Below are positions 8,474-17,658 of a stretch of DNA of 64,000 bases, in pieces. Source of the DNA: Gammaproteobacteria bacterium (GTDB lineage Bacteria > Pseudomonadota > Gammaproteobacteria > UBA4575). Below the pieces are notes generated by a model. The model saw nothing but the letters and a program-made list of their open reading frames with translations. It ran no database searches and was not told the origin of the DNA. Positions within the stretch are counted from its first letter, which is position 1, and each line of letters opens with the position of its first letter. Location: positions 1 through 64,000 of the forward strand of contig WTFY01000002.1 of assembly GCA_011523795.1 (NCBI GenBank), in the 5' to 3' direction. The position numbers were made by a program, and so were the translations under genes.

Positions 8474-8502
8474 TTGTTGAAAGGCGTGTCGTGATATAAA
8501 AT
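8474..8502 (+). promoter_or_regulatory. Candidate sigma70 promoter for gcvH
   Basis: TTGTTG (8474-8479), a 17-base spacer, and TAAAAT (8497-8502) match five of six -10 positions. The promoter lies 66 bases ahead of the gcvH ATG, in the divergent gap with the copper chaperone. Confidence 0.35.
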
Positions 8503-8568
8503 AAACTACTACAATGGCATGTCAGACAGCAACTGAAAACCAGCCTAACCGGATTTGAGATATCACCC

Positions 8569-8955
8569 ATGAGCTTGCCACCCGATGACCGTGTCTATTC
8601 GCAAGACCATCTCTGGTTACAGATACAGGATGATTCTGTTGCTACGATAGGGATTACTGAATTTGCGCAGTCGGAACTAGGGGATATCGTTTTTGTTGAA
8701 CAGCCTGTTTTGGGAAACGAATATCAAACTGGAGAAATTTGTGCCGTGATTGAGTCGGTCAAAACTGCAAGTGATGTCTACATGCCTGTGCATGCGAGGG
8801 TAGTAGATCTCAACCAGGATTTAGAAGATTCGCCGGAAATCATAAATGATTCGCCATATGAAAGAGGGTGGCTCTGCAAGGTAGAACTATTCGATAAAAC
8901 AGTAATTGACAGTCTACTGGATGCAAGCCAATATGAGGCAACTTTAAGCGGATAG
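8569..8955 (+). CDS. gcvH: Glycine cleavage system H protein
   Basis: A 128-residue lipoyl carrier protein. The lipoylated lysine lies in IESVKTASDVYMP. The family core is present: VATIGITEFAQSELGDIVFVE near the N-terminus, and ERGWLCKVEL with a C-terminal LLDASQYEA. GcvH shuttles the aminomethyl group between the P, T and L proteins of the glycine cleavage system and is also an acceptor for LipB-dependent octanoylation. The other gcv genes are not in the window, and the gene is followed by tpx. The motif set is closer to GcvH than to the LbpA carrier of sHdr sulfur oxidation. Confidence 0.93.
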   Translation: MSLPPDDRVYSQDHLWLQIQDDSVATIGITEFAQSELGDIVFVEQPVLGNEYQTGEICAVIESVKTASDVYMPVHARVVDLNQDLEDSPEIINDSPYERGWLCKVELFDKTVIDSLLDASQYEATLSG

Positions 8956-9070
8956 TCAGAAAAATTCGTTTGTTTTGCAGGCCTAGGGTTGCGCATTGAA
9001 TCTTAGTGACCATGTGGTGGTATTCGGGATTTTGCTGAAAATAAATTGTCCAATCACTGGAGAAATAGAA

Positions 9071-9571
9071 ATGGCAAAGATCACTCTACAGGGAAACGAG
9101 GTGGATACCAGCGGAAATCTGCCGGAGATCGGGTCAAATGCACCTGACTTTTTATTGGTCAACAAGGAACTAGAAAATGTGTCTCTTACCAACTTCCCAG
9201 GCAAGAAAAAAATTCTCTGTATTGTCCCCAGTCTTGATACACCAGTATGTGCGGTGTCGGCGAAGAAATTTAATGAGTACGCAAAAGAGTACGATGATTC
9301 TGTAGTCTTGGTAATTTCTTCTGACTTGCCATTTGCATCTTCAAGGTTTTGTTTGTCTGAAGAGCTTGAGCATGTCATACCGCTGTCTGTTATGCGTTCG
9401 CAAGACTTCTCCAGAGATTACGGTGTGCTGATAGAAAGCGGACCATTGTCGGGAATTACTGCACGAGCAATTATCGTGCTCGATCAGAACAATACGGTTG
9501 TACATGCTGAACTTGTCAGTGAAATTGCAAACGAGCCGGATTACAAAGCTGCCATTCAAGCTTTAAGCTGA
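9071..9571 (+). CDS. tpx: Thiol peroxidase
   Basis: A 166-residue atypical 2-Cys peroxiredoxin. It opens MAKITLQGNEVDTSGNLPE, a near-textbook Tpx start. The peroxidatic Cys is in PSLDTPVCAVSAKKF and the resolving Cys in ASSRFCLSEE. It reduces lipid and alkyl hydroperoxides with thioredoxin. I place the start at the ATG at 9071, preceded by GGAGAAAT, not at the upstream in-frame TTG, because 166 residues is the usual length. Its last nine bases overlap the end of plsC on the other strand. Confidence 0.95.
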   Translation: MAKITLQGNEVDTSGNLPEIGSNAPDFLLVNKELENVSLTNFPGKKKILCIVPSLDTPVCAVSAKKFNEYAKEYDDSVVLVISSDLPFASSRFCLSEELEHVIPLSVMRSQDFSRDYGVLIESGPLSGITARAIIVLDQNNTVVHAELVSEIANEPDYKAAIQALS

Positions 9572-10333
9572 TTGTTTCAGGTGACTATCTTCAAGCGCAT
9601 TAACAATCGCGTTTCTCGCGATTTGTGCAAGCTGTTTTCTCAACCTGCCATCAATGCATACCGGGTCACATAAGGTTATGACCACTTCCGTACGCTCTGC
9701 GGACATGATTCTAAATGCGTGTTTGACCAAATTGCTGTTTCTGACATAGGGTACTATCGAGTTGGAGCCATGTGTCTGTGGATAAAGAAGTGCAACAGGC
9801 TGGATTATGGAATCAGTATCAATTGCAGCGGCAAACAGGCGAGGGTGGAATGCCTGAACAGAAGTTCCATCAGTTGTTGTTCCCTCCGGGAAGGATGCAA
9901 CACTGTGCCCTGATTTGAGTCGTTCCCGCATCAGGTTGACAGCGTCAATTACTCCAAATTTTGATCCGCGCCGGATAAAAAGGGTACCTGCCCTACTGGC
10001 AAGGGTGCCAATCACAAACCATCTGCGAATTTCAGCCTTGGAAAGAAATGATACAGGTAACACCGAGGCGATGATTACTACATCCAGCCATGAGATATGG
10101 TTGGCTACAACGAATACTGGTGGAGGATGCGGTGTGCCATGTATCTTCAGGTCGACACCAACAATTTTTGTGACTTGGTACATCCAAGACTGGATTACCT
10201 TGCGCTGTTTTTCTGTCATGACATGGTTCTGGATTCCCCTGAGCACGGTGTAACACAAAATGATTCCTTTCAGGAGGTGGGCGAGCAGGTGCAGTAAACG
10301 AATTATGCCTCTGAAAATGCACTTTGCATCCAT
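9563..10333 (-). CDS. plsC: 1-acyl-sn-glycerol-3-phosphate acyltransferase
   Basis: A 256-residue membrane-associated acyltransferase that makes phosphatidic acid. Motif I (HX4D) is VANHISWLDVV, motif II FIRRGSK follows the GTL segment, and motif III is VASFPEGTTTDG. The N-terminus has one or two hydrophobic segments. The domain order and length are normal. It is tail-to-tail with tpx and follows the DUF255 gene by 16 bases on the same strand, so the two may be co-transcribed. Confidence 0.9.
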   Translation of the reverse strand: MDAKCIFRGIIRLLHLLAHLLKGIILCYTVLRGIQNHVMTEKQRKVIQSWMYQVTKIVGVDLKIHGTPHPPPVFVVANHISWLDVVIIASVLPVSFLSKAEIRRWFVIGTLASRAGTLFIRRGSKFGVIDAVNLMRERLKSGHSVASFPEGTTTDGTSVQAFHPRLFAAAIDTDSIIQPVALLYPQTHGSNSIVPYVRNSNLVKHAFRIMSAERTEVVITLCDPVCIDGRLRKQLAQIARNAIVNALEDSHLKQSA

Positions 10334-10349
10334 GTGATGTCATGTAGTC

Positions 10350-12440
10350 TTAGCACTGGGTGTCAGTATCTGATACGGCTTTTTGCAGTTCGTCCAGTTG
10401 CTGGATTGGTGCCTTGCACTGCATGCCTTCACACATATATGCAGTTACACCCTCAGGGCTTGAATCCCTGTGTGTTTTTTCACTCAACGCGTCCGGCAAA
10501 TTGCCTTCGTCTGCTTCTATAGCAAATACCAGTTGCCGTGGGGTAAAAGCTTTTGAAATTTGTTGCTTCCATGTATCAAGATCATTCTTTTGTCCACGCA
10601 AGATTATGATTTGAGGTGGACAAGCCTGTTCCTCAAATGCATTGATCAGGCTTGCATGTCCAGCAGGTGAATGGGAGACAGCTTGTGAAGCAAACTTCAA
10701 TACACGAACAGCCGCGTCGAGGTACCTGGTCTCGCCAAGCAAGTAGCCCAAGCGTGTCAAGGCCATTGCAGCTATCCCGTTTCCAGATGGCATGGCCTCA
10801 TCACTCATGGTCTTGGACCGCTGAATAAGTTGCTCGTGGTCTCTTGATGTGAAATAAAATCCTCCCGCGGTGCTATCTTCAAATTGCTCCAGCAGCACAT
10901 CAGCAAGTTCGCGTGCCCAGATTAAATTCAGTGTACTCCAGTGCGTTTGTAAACTTTCGATGATGGCATCCAGCAAAAAAGCATAATCATCCAGGTAGGC
11001 ATCCAGATGGGCTCTGCCATCCTTGTATGTCGCAATCAATCGTTGATTGGCCCACATCGTTTGTCGGAGGAAATCCAGAGCACGCAGTGCAGACCGGGTG
11101 TACTCGGGTTTTTCAAGTATTCTTCCTGTGATGACCATGCCACGTATCATCAGTGCATTCCAGCTGCACAGGATTTTTTCATCACACCCTGGGCGAACGC
11201 GTTCCTGACGTAATGAAAACAGCTTCTGTTTTGCTTGATGGAGCAGCATGTCAAATTCTTCGGAAGACACAGCAGCTTTTTGACAAATTTCAGCCTTGCT
11301 TGCAAAACTATGCAAGTGGTATCGGCCCTCAAAATTCGCTTGCCTGTCAAGTCCATAGAAAGGTGAGAAAACAGCGAATTCATCCGGATCAAGTGCTTTT
11401 TTAACTTGTTCGAAGTCCCAAACATAATACTTCCCTTCCTCGCCTTCGGAATCAGCGTCCAAGGAAGAGTAATAGCCCCCTTCAGAGGATTGCATTTCAC
11501 GTATTGCCCATTCAGCAGTGGCTTCACACACGTGCCTGAATTGCATGGATCCCGTCAATGCAAAACCATGGGCATATGACGCAAGGAGCAGACCATTGTC
11601 GTACAGCATCTTTTCGAAATGTGGAATCATCCAGCCTGCATCCACTGAGTAGCGGCAAAATCCTCCACCTAAGTGATCATAGATGCCACCTGCTGCCATT
11701 TTCTCCAAGGAATACAAGGCCATGTGTAAAGAACTGGTCTCCTTGTTTTCCACTGTTATTGCTGATTGCACGTGATAGCGCAATAGGCGGTCGATATAAG
11801 TCGAATGAGGAAATTTTGGAGCAGATCCGAAGCCTCCGTTCATTTCATCGAATGCCTGTTTTACCTGTTTGTCACAAATATCAAACAACTCGTGTGTCAG
11901 ATCATGTTCCTCGTATTGAGGTTCATGGATCTTTCGTAATGCGTTCAGAACTGACTGGTTTTGAGTCATGATTTGCGCGCGCTGGGTTCTGTAGACCTCT
12001 GAGATATGTTGCAACAGGTCCTTGAATGCTGGAAGTCCGTGACGCGTATCCTTGGGGAAATAGGTTCCCCCAAAAAACGGAATTTGATCATCGGGTGTCA
12101 GGAACATCGTCAGTGGCCAGCCACCGGTACGCTGTGTAATCAGATACTGGGCAGTCTGGTAGATCTTATCGATGTCCGGGCGTTCCTCACGATCGATTTT
12201 GATGTTGACGAAGAGCTTGTTCATCAATTCTGCTGTAGCATCATCTTCAAAAGATTCGTGTGCCATGACATGGCACCAATGGCAGGCTGAATATCCGATA
12301 GACAGCAGGATTGGCTTGTCCTCCTGCCTGGCACGCTTCAGGGCCTCTTCACACCACGGGTACCATTCTACTGGATTGTCCGCATGCTGAAGTAAGTAAG
12401 GACTCGTTTCATTAGCGAGATGGTTTTTGCCTTCTATCAT
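10350..12440 (-). CDS. Thioredoxin-domain protein, DUF255/YyaL (SSP411) family
   Basis: A 696-residue protein. Residues 1-165 form the DUF255 thioredoxin-like domain: it opens with [21 protein letters not shown] and has the active-site-like [16 protein letters not shown]. Residues about 190-560 form an (alpha/alpha)6-barrel, similar to glycosyl hydrolase or GlcNAc-epimerase folds, including [21 protein letters not shown]. Related proteins occur from bacteria to mammals (SPATA20), but the biochemical role is unknown. The protein is full length for the family and intact. The ATG at 12440 fits the conserved N-terminus. Confidence 0.92.
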   Translation of the reverse strand: MIEGKNHLANETSPYLLQHADNPVEWYPWCEEALKRARQEDKPILLSIGYSACHWCHVMAHESFEDDATAELMNKLFVNIKIDREERPDIDKIYQTAQYLITQRTGGWPLTMFLTPDDQIPFFGGTYFPKDTRHGLPAFKDLLQHISEVYRTQRAQIMTQNQSVLNALRKIHEPQYEEHDLTHELFDICDKQVKQAFDEMNGGFGSAPKFPHSTYIDRLLRYHVQSAITVENKETSSLHMALYSLEKMAAGGIYDHLGGGFCRYSVDAGWMIPHFEKMLYDNGLLLASYAHGFALTGSMQFRHVCEATAEWAIREMQSSEGGYYSSLDADSEGEEGKYYVWDFEQVKKALDPDEFAVFSPFYGLDRQANFEGRYHLHSFASKAEICQKAAVSSEEFDMLLHQAKQKLFSLRQERVRPGCDEKILCSWNALMIRGMVITGRILEKPEYTRSALRALDFLRQTMWANQRLIATYKDGRAHLDAYLDDYAFLLDAIIESLQTHWSTLNLIWARELADVLLEQFEDSTAGGFYFTSRDHEQLIQRSKTMSDEAMPSGNGIAAMALTRLGYLLGETRYLDAAVRVLKFASQAVSHSPAGHASLINAFEEQACPPQIIILRGQKNDLDTWKQQISKAFTPRQLVFAIEADEGNLPDALSEKTHRDSSPEGVTAYMCEGMQCKAPIQQLDELQKAVSDTDTQC

Positions 12441-12531
12441 GTTTATGATGTACTCATTTAGTGATCTTTAGTTCGTTGATCTCACGGATTTCATACTAGC
12501 ATGACGTGAATTCAAACAGGGAAGACATAGC

Positions 12532-13341
12532 ATGTTGAGTTTTCCGGAAATCGATCCCGTAGCTTTTTCTGTTGGTCCACTGAAACTGCACTGGTACGGG
12601 TTGATGTATGCCGTAGGATTTCTGGCATTCTGGTGGCTGGGCCGCATTCATGCAAGGCACAAACATATCCTAATACAACCAGCAGATGTAGGCGATATAT
12701 TTTTTTATGGCATGCTAGGGTTAGTCATCGGGGGTCGTTTGGGTTCAGTACTGTTCTACAATTTCTCTAATTTTTTGGAGAACCCGCTTTATGTATTCAG
12801 GATATGGGAAGGTGGCATGAGCTTTCATGGAGGGCTGATTGGAGTCATTCTGGTGTTATGGATGTGTCAACGCAACAAGCCATATGGGTTCTTGGACATT
12901 TGCGATTTTGCGGCACCTACAATTCCGGTGGGACTAGGTGCTGGCAGGATTGGAAATTTCATCAACGGTGAATTATGGGGTCGAGTGACCGATGTACCGT
13001 GGGCCATGGTATTTCCCAATGCAGGCAATCTGGCAAGGCACCCGTCGCAATTGTACCAAGCTTTCTTGGAAGGTTTGGTAATGTTTGTGGTGCTTTGGTT
13101 CTTTGCACAAAAGCCTCGTCCTGCCGGTTCCGTAGCAGCCATGTTTGTATTGCTGTACGGTGTATTCAGGTTTGCAGTGGAGTTTGTACGTGAGCCTGAT
13201 GCCAACATGGGCTTTATTGCCTACGATTGGCTTACTATGGGGCAATTGCTAACGATACCCATGATGCTGGTTGGTGTGGTATTAATGTTTCTTGCATATT
13301 GGAAACCCGGATCATTTGGTGCTATGAATAAAAGGCTCTGA
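12532..13341 (+). CDS. lgt: Prolipoprotein diacylglyceryl transferase
   Basis: A 269-residue inner-membrane enzyme with about seven transmembrane segments. It transfers diacylglyceryl from phosphatidylglycerol to the lipobox cysteine. Family signatures seen are [43 protein letters not shown] (with the conserved His) and [14 protein letters not shown]. First gene of lgt-thyA-folA, with two bases between lgt and thyA. Its product is required for lipoproteins such as the RlpA encoded further along. Confidence 0.97.
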   Translation: MLSFPEIDPVAFSVGPLKLHWYGLMYAVGFLAFWWLGRIHARHKHILIQPADVGDIFFYGMLGLVIGGRLGSVLFYNFSNFLENPLYVFRIWEGGMSFHGGLIGVILVLWMCQRNKPYGFLDICDFAAPTIPVGLGAGRIGNFINGELWGRVTDVPWAMVFPNAGNLARHPSQLYQAFLEGLVMFVVLWFFAQKPRPAGSVAAMFVLLYGVFRFAVEFVREPDANMGFIAYDWLTMGQLLTIPMMLVGVVLMFLAYWKPGSFGAMNKRL

Positions 13342-13343
13342 CG

Positions 13344-14138
13344 ATGCGACAGTATCTTGAGTTGCTGGGACATGTGTTGTCACATGGGGTGGAAAAAGAA
13401 GACCGAACAGGCACGGGGACACTATCAGTATTCGGCTATCAAATGAGATTCGATTTGGCCGATGGGTTTCCTCTATTGACCACAAAAAGACTTCATCTCA
13501 AGTCAATCATTCATGAACTCTTATGGTTTTTGCGCGGCGAGACAAACATTTCCTATCTGCAAAAATACGGTGTGTCCATCTGGGATGAATGGGCAGATGA
13601 AAATGGAGATTTGGGTCCAGTGTATGGATCGCAATGGCGTAGTTGGCGTAGTGCAGATGGGAGTACGATTGATCAAATCAGCACCTTGATTGGGAGCCTG
13701 AAAACCAATCCGCAGTCAAGAAGGCATATAGTGAGTGCGTGGAATGTTGGTGAGCTCAATGCTATGGCACTTCCACCGTGTCATATGTTTTTCCAATTCT
13801 ATGTAGCTCAGAATCGTATCTCGTGTCAGCTGTATCAACGCAGTGCTGATATTTTTCTCGGTGTTCCGTTCAATATTGCCTCTTATGCATTGCTGTTGAA
13901 AATGGTTGCACAGGTCACCGGGTATCAGGCTGGTGAATTCATTCATACCTTGGGTGACGCACATCTCTATACCAACCATGTCAAGCAGGCGAGCCTGCAG
14001 CTGAAACGCACCCCGTTCGTTTTACCCGAGGTCTATGTCAACCCGGATGTGAAATCCATCTTCGAATTTGTGTACGAAGATTTCGAACTGCGAAATTACC
14101 AGGCCCATGAACATATTTCTGCTCCAGTTGCGGTTTAG
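13344..14138 (+). CDS. thyA: Thymidylate synthase
   Basis: A 264-residue ThyA, the same length as the E. coli enzyme. The catalytic Cys is in [13 protein letters not shown]; other conserved blocks are [43 protein letters not shown] and GDAHLYTNH. It uses methylene-H4F as C1 donor and reductant, making dihydrofolate. The downstream DHFR regenerates H4F. It thus draws on the same methylene-H4F pool as the serine cycle. Confidence 0.98.
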   Translation: MRQYLELLGHVLSHGVEKEDRTGTGTLSVFGYQMRFDLADGFPLLTTKRLHLKSIIHELLWFLRGETNISYLQKYGVSIWDEWADENGDLGPVYGSQWRSWRSADGSTIDQISTLIGSLKTNPQSRRHIVSAWNVGELNAMALPPCHMFFQFYVAQNRISCQLYQRSADIFLGVPFNIASYALLLKMVAQVTGYQAGEFIHTLGDAHLYTNHVKQASLQLKRTPFVLPEVYVNPDVKSIFEFVYEDFELRNYQAHEHISAPVAV

Positions 14139-14144
14139 TTCAGT

Positions 14145-14645
14145 GTGGAACTGACCATCATCGTTGCCATGACTCGTAACAGGGTCATTGGGAAGGGAAA
14201 CAGGATACCCTGGCATCAGCCTGCTGATTTAATGCGTTTCAAAAAAATCACGATGGGCTGTCCCATTGTCATGGGGCGTAAGACTTTTGAGTCACTGCCT
14301 GGGCTACTGCCAGGCCGCCGGCATGTCGTGCTGACACGAAACAGGAATTATTTGGCACAAAACTGCGATGTTGTAACTGGTTGGAAAGAGATGGAAGTCC
14401 TGCTGGCAGATTCGAAGAAGGTATTCGTAATTGGTGGGGCTGACATCCATTTGTTGGCTTTACCACATGCCGAAAGGCTATACCTTACCCTTTTGCATGC
14501 AGAACTGGAAGGAGACACATTTTTCCCGAACTGGAATCAGAGCGAGTGGAGCGAAGAAGGTCGGGAGTTCCTCCCAAGAGACGAGAATAACAAATACGAT
14601 ATGGAGTTTATTCAGTACAGGCGAATTGCTACAGGAAATACGTGA
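14145..14645 (+). CDS. folA: Dihydrofolate reductase
   Basis: A 166-residue DHFR that starts at a GTG at 14145, six bases after thyA. Conserved blocks are IVAMTRNRVIGKGNRIPWH, MGRKTFESLPGLLPGRRHVV and VFVIGGADIHLLALPHAERLYLT. It regenerates tetrahydrofolate after thymidylate synthase, and thyA-folA pairing is common. It converges with apaH (66 bases between stops), the same neighbourhood as the folA-apaH region of enterics. Confidence 0.96.
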   Translation: MELTIIVAMTRNRVIGKGNRIPWHQPADLMRFKKITMGCPIVMGRKTFESLPGLLPGRRHVVLTRNRNYLAQNCDVVTGWKEMEVLLADSKKVFVIGGADIHLLALPHAERLYLTLLHAELEGDTFFPNWNQSEWSEEGREFLPRDENNKYDMEFIQYRRIATGNT

Positions 14646-14711
14646 CAGTCAGCCTCAATCTGTGACTTTGACAATGCCCTTGAAATAGGAGACTGCAGTA
14701 TGCCGAAATGG

Positions 14712-15578
14712 TTAATGTTTGTTTGCCAGGCCTTCGAAGGGTATGTCTGTGGGGATGGCCCGTTTGGCCTTGCATTTGACTTGGAATTTCCTGACTGGAG
14801 TTTCATCAATACTGACTGCAGTTAGTGAACCTCCCCAGAGGCACCCGGTGTCAGTAGCAATAACATTGTTTTTTTCCAGATAGCCTAATGCAGACCAGTG
14901 TCCGAATACAATTTTGGTGTTTTTGCTTTTTCTTGAGCTGATTTCATACCAGGGCAACATCCCCTGGTTTTGTGTGCCTATGGGGCCTTTATCCGCCAGG
15001 CTCATTACACCATACCGGTCACAGTAACGCAGCCTAGTGAACGAATTGGTGATCACGCGCAATCGGCCCCATCCGCTCAAGCTGTCATTCCAGCTATCAG
15101 GTGCATTGCCATACATGTTTTTCAGAAAATCTATGTAATTCTCAGAGCGCAGAATATCCTCCACCTCTTTCGCACAGGCTAATGCATTTTCTATGTTCCA
15201 CTGGGGGACGAGCCCCGCATGTATCATGGCGATTTTTATCTCGGCATCGTAATGTACAAGTGGGCGATATCTTAACCAGTCAAGGAGTTCATCTGCATCA
15301 CTGGCCCGAAGTACAGGTGCAAGACTGCTGGATTCAGAAACCGGTTTTACTTTTGCGTGTGCTGCCAAGAGATGAAGGTCGTGATTACCTAGTACGGTAG
15401 TTGCATGTTCGCCAAGCGACTTTACCCAGCGTAAGGTTTCAAGTGACTTGGGGCCCCTGTTCACCAAATCGCCTACAAACCATAGCTTGTCTGACTTGGG
15501 GTTAAATGAGATTTTTTCGACCAGGGCCATTAACTCATCAAAGCAGCCCTGTACATCGCCGATTGCGTAAATTGACAT
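14712..15578 (-). CDS. apaH: Symmetrical bis(5'-nucleosyl)-tetraphosphatase
   Basis: A 288-residue metallophosphoesterase that cleaves Ap4A to two ADP. The metal-binding motifs are AIGDVQGCFDELMALVEK, LWFVGDLVNRGPKSLE and VLGNHDLHLLAAHA; IHAGLVPQW and FGHWSALGYLE follow. All catalytic blocks are intact and the length is close to the 280-residue norm. It is the last gene of lptD-surA-pdxA-(unknown)-rsmA-apaG-apaH, though about 140 bases separate it from apaG. Confidence 0.97.
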   Translation of the reverse strand: MSIYAIGDVQGCFDELMALVEKISFNPKSDKLWFVGDLVNRGPKSLETLRWVKSLGEHATTVLGNHDLHLLAAHAKVKPVSESSSLAPVLRASDADELLDWLRYRPLVHYDAEIKIAMIHAGLVPQWNIENALACAKEVEDILRSENYIDFLKNMYGNAPDSWNDSLSGWGRLRVITNSFTRLRYCDRYGVMSLADKGPIGTQNQGMLPWYEISSRKSKNTKIVFGHWSALGYLEKNNVIATDTGCLWGGSLTAVSIDETPVRKFQVKCKAKRAIPTDIPFEGLANKH

Positions 15579-15720
15579 TCCCGTAACTTAGTTTTCCTAC
15601 ATCAAGGTATCGGACAGTTTGTCGACTAAACTGCTTGTGATAGCAAGAAAAGGCTCACTTTGTATTGTGCAGGTCAAGTACGATGTGTGAAATCACACTA
15701 AATCTGTAAAAATCATGAAC

Positions 15721-16098
15721 CTAATGCAAAACCCGGGGTGCTGCCAAGATAAAAGAGCTGATCGGAGCATCAAATTTCGTTCCGTCATCTGTAATCATTT
15801 GATAACTACCGTGCATGATACCAGCCGGTGTTTCAAGCATCGTTCCGCTGGTGTACTGAAATGACTCGCCAGGGCGCAAGTAGGGCTGCTCACCAACCAC
15901 TCCCTCACCTTTTACTTCCCGGGTCTTGCCATTAGAGTCCGTAATGATCCAGTGACGTGTCATCAGTCTGGCAGGTACCAGCCCGGCATTATGTATGGTT
16001 ACAGTGTATGAAAATATGAAGCGGTTTTGTCCTTCATCAGCTTCGACAAATGCGCTATCCACGCTTACATCGATGTTATGAACTTCTGATTTGCTCAC
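15721..16098 (-). CDS. apaG: ApaG domain protein (Co2+/Mg2+ efflux-associated)
   Basis: A single fibronectin-type III-like ApaG domain. The conserved core reads RFIFSYTVTIHNAG, then TREVKGEGVVGEQPYLRPGE, QYTSGTMLETPAGIMHGSY. I take the GTG at 16098, which gives 125 residues, exactly the family length; an in-frame TTG at 16155 would add 19 residues and overlap rsmA. The molecular role is unclear; apaG mutants show metal-efflux effects in Salmonella. Follows rsmA closely in the usual gammaproteobacterial order. Confidence 0.9.
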   Translation of the reverse strand: MSKSEVHNIDVSVDSAFVEADEGQNRFIFSYTVTIHNAGLVPARLMTRHWIITDSNGKTREVKGEGVVGEQPYLRPGESFQYTSGTMLETPAGIMHGSYQMITDDGTKFDAPISSFILAAPRVLH

Positions 16099-16132
16099 AC
16101 TACTGATACTGACTTCTGATGCAGAAAAAATA

Positions 16133-16912
16133 TCATTCAGAGAGTTGGTTGGCAAGATTTATGTATTGCTGTACAGAGATTTCTTGCGGACGTTGTTTCG
16201 GGTCTATGGCAGCTTGTCTGAGCTGAGAATCCGTGACCATGTTCACCAAGCTGTTCTTGATGGTTTTGCGCCGTTGCTGAAAGGCGGTCTCTACCAGTTT
16301 GCTGAATAATGCCTGGTTGTGAATTTGTTCGATGTAATCGGATCTTGGCTGCAGGCGCATGAAGCTTGAGTTTACCTTGGGAGCCGGCGAGAACATTTGG
16401 GGTGCAATGTCAAACAGGCTTTCCACTTTGTACAAGCTTTGTAAAGTAATACTGAGCCGGCTGTATGCGGAAGTTCTTGGCAAGGCAATGATGCGATCAA
16501 CCACTTCTTTCTGTAGCATGAAGTGCATGTCAGCAATGAGGCCGAAAAATCGCTGCAGATAGAACAACAGTGGTGTCGAGATATTGTAGGGTAAATTTCC
16601 TATCAGACGGACATTCCGGGTTGTATTGGCAACCCGATTAAAGTCGAAGTCCAAAACATCGCCCTGGTACAGGGTCAAAGTACCGGCTTGAATAGATTTC
16701 TTGAGCAGTTCTTCAGAAAGCCTTGTGTCAATTTCAATTGCATGCATAGTACCAGCTTTCCTTAATACAGGAAGTGTAAGCGCTCCAAGCCCGGGCCCGA
16801 TTTCAAATATGTTTTGTCCTGGTTCCGGGTCTATGGCTCGTACCATGTCACTAATTATATTTTCGTCTTTCAGGAAATGTTGTCCAAGATGTTTGCTGGG
16901 CTTGATGGTCAC
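16133..16912 (-). CDS. rsmA: 16S rRNA dimethyladenosine transferase
   Basis: A 259-residue SAM-dependent methyltransferase that dimethylates two adjacent adenines in 16S helix 45. It begins KPSKHLGQHFLKDENII. The SAM motif is IFEIGPGLGALTLPVLRK and the catalytic motif is LIGNLPYNIST. The C-terminal helical domain includes VNSSFMRLQPR. Sits in the conserved pdxA-rsmA-apaG block, but here one unknown gene separates it from pdxA. Confidence 0.97.
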   Translation of the reverse strand: MTIKPSKHLGQHFLKDENIISDMVRAIDPEPGQNIFEIGPGLGALTLPVLRKAGTMHAIEIDTRLSEELLKKSIQAGTLTLYQGDVLDFDFNRVANTTRNVRLIGNLPYNISTPLLFYLQRFFGLIADMHFMLQKEVVDRIIALPRTSAYSRLSITLQSLYKVESLFDIAPQMFSPAPKVNSSFMRLQPRSDYIEQIHNQALFSKLVETAFQQRRKTIKNSLVNMVTDSQLRQAAIDPKQRPQEISVQQYINLANQLSE

Positions 16913-17039
16913 TGCTGATTCTCGGTGGGTAGCAGTCTATGTCACGAAAATGCTGGCTAAAGAGTGCTCGATACTGCCAGCAGAATCATTGATTCGCACT
17001 TTTATCAAAATGCCTGACTTGATTTTATGCAGTCCAGCT

Positions 17040-17612
17040 TTAATTGAATTCATGCACGTCAGGCATGTTTGGAGCCCGAATATCTTCACTCGACAGGGTA
17101 GGCGCAGGTTTTAGACGATTATCGCTGTCTGGGTTCATGGCCTGTGATTTGCGGAGAGCGTATGTACAAACAAGCTCATAATGACCCTGTTCAACAGGAC
17201 TCAGAAGAGTAAGCGTGATAACAATATCTGGATGATAGAGCAGCAACTGCTGGCTTGCCTTGAGGGCTTCAGAGGTACTTGAATCTATAACTACTGCGAA
17301 CCTCAAGTCCAGGTTATTTCCTATCTGGTTTGCAATGGAACGTAATGCGGAGAGTGCAGTTGTGTTATTTCTGAGTTTCAGTTGACCGAGGTATGCTACT
17401 CCGAGTGACGATGCATTTCTTGTGGTCTCCATTGCGCCAGCATGTCCGGGCAGGGGCCTGAATTTGAAGGCAATACCATCATCGTGCAGCAATTCAAACT
17501 TCTCGTTGCCTGAAATTTTGATTGAGCGATTCATATCGACAGCGAGCACATTCGAACTGAAAAAGAATATTATCAGTGTGGTTGCCAGCAAATATTTCCT
17601 GTTCAAATTCAT
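17040..17612 (-). CDS. Exported protein of unknown function between pdxA and rsmA
   Basis: I do not recognise this gene. From the ATG at 17612 it encodes 190 residues with a clear signal peptide (LLATTLIIFFFSSNVLA, cleavage before VDMN). The mature part is acidic-neutral with no cysteine motif beyond a single Cys late in the chain. ALRSIANQIGNNLDLRFAVV and LLLYHPDIVITLTLLSPVEQ suggest a mixed alpha/beta periplasmic domain. An in-frame start 36 bases upstream (17648) is possible. It is inserted in the otherwise conserved lptD-surA-pdxA-rsmA order. Given its neighbours, an envelope role is plausible but unproven. Confidence 0.7.
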   Translation of the reverse strand: MNLNRKYLLATTLIIFFFSSNVLAVDMNRSIKISGNEKFELLHDDGIAFKFRPLPGHAGAMETTRNASSLGVAYLGQLKLRNNTTALSALRSIANQIGNNLDLRFAVVIDSSTSEALKASQQLLLYHPDIVITLTLLSPVEQGHYELVCTYALRKSQAMNPDSDNRLKPAPTLSSEDIRAPNMPDVHEFN

Positions 17613-17658
17613 TTTCTGTGTGAAGTCTGGAGCACTGTTGTCACGCACATTGAATCAT

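Noticed and set aside
8569-8955. LbpA, the lipoyl carrier of sHdr sulfur oxidation
   Set aside because: The sequence follows the GcvH pattern throughout and no hdr or lipoate-assembly genes of that type lie beside it.
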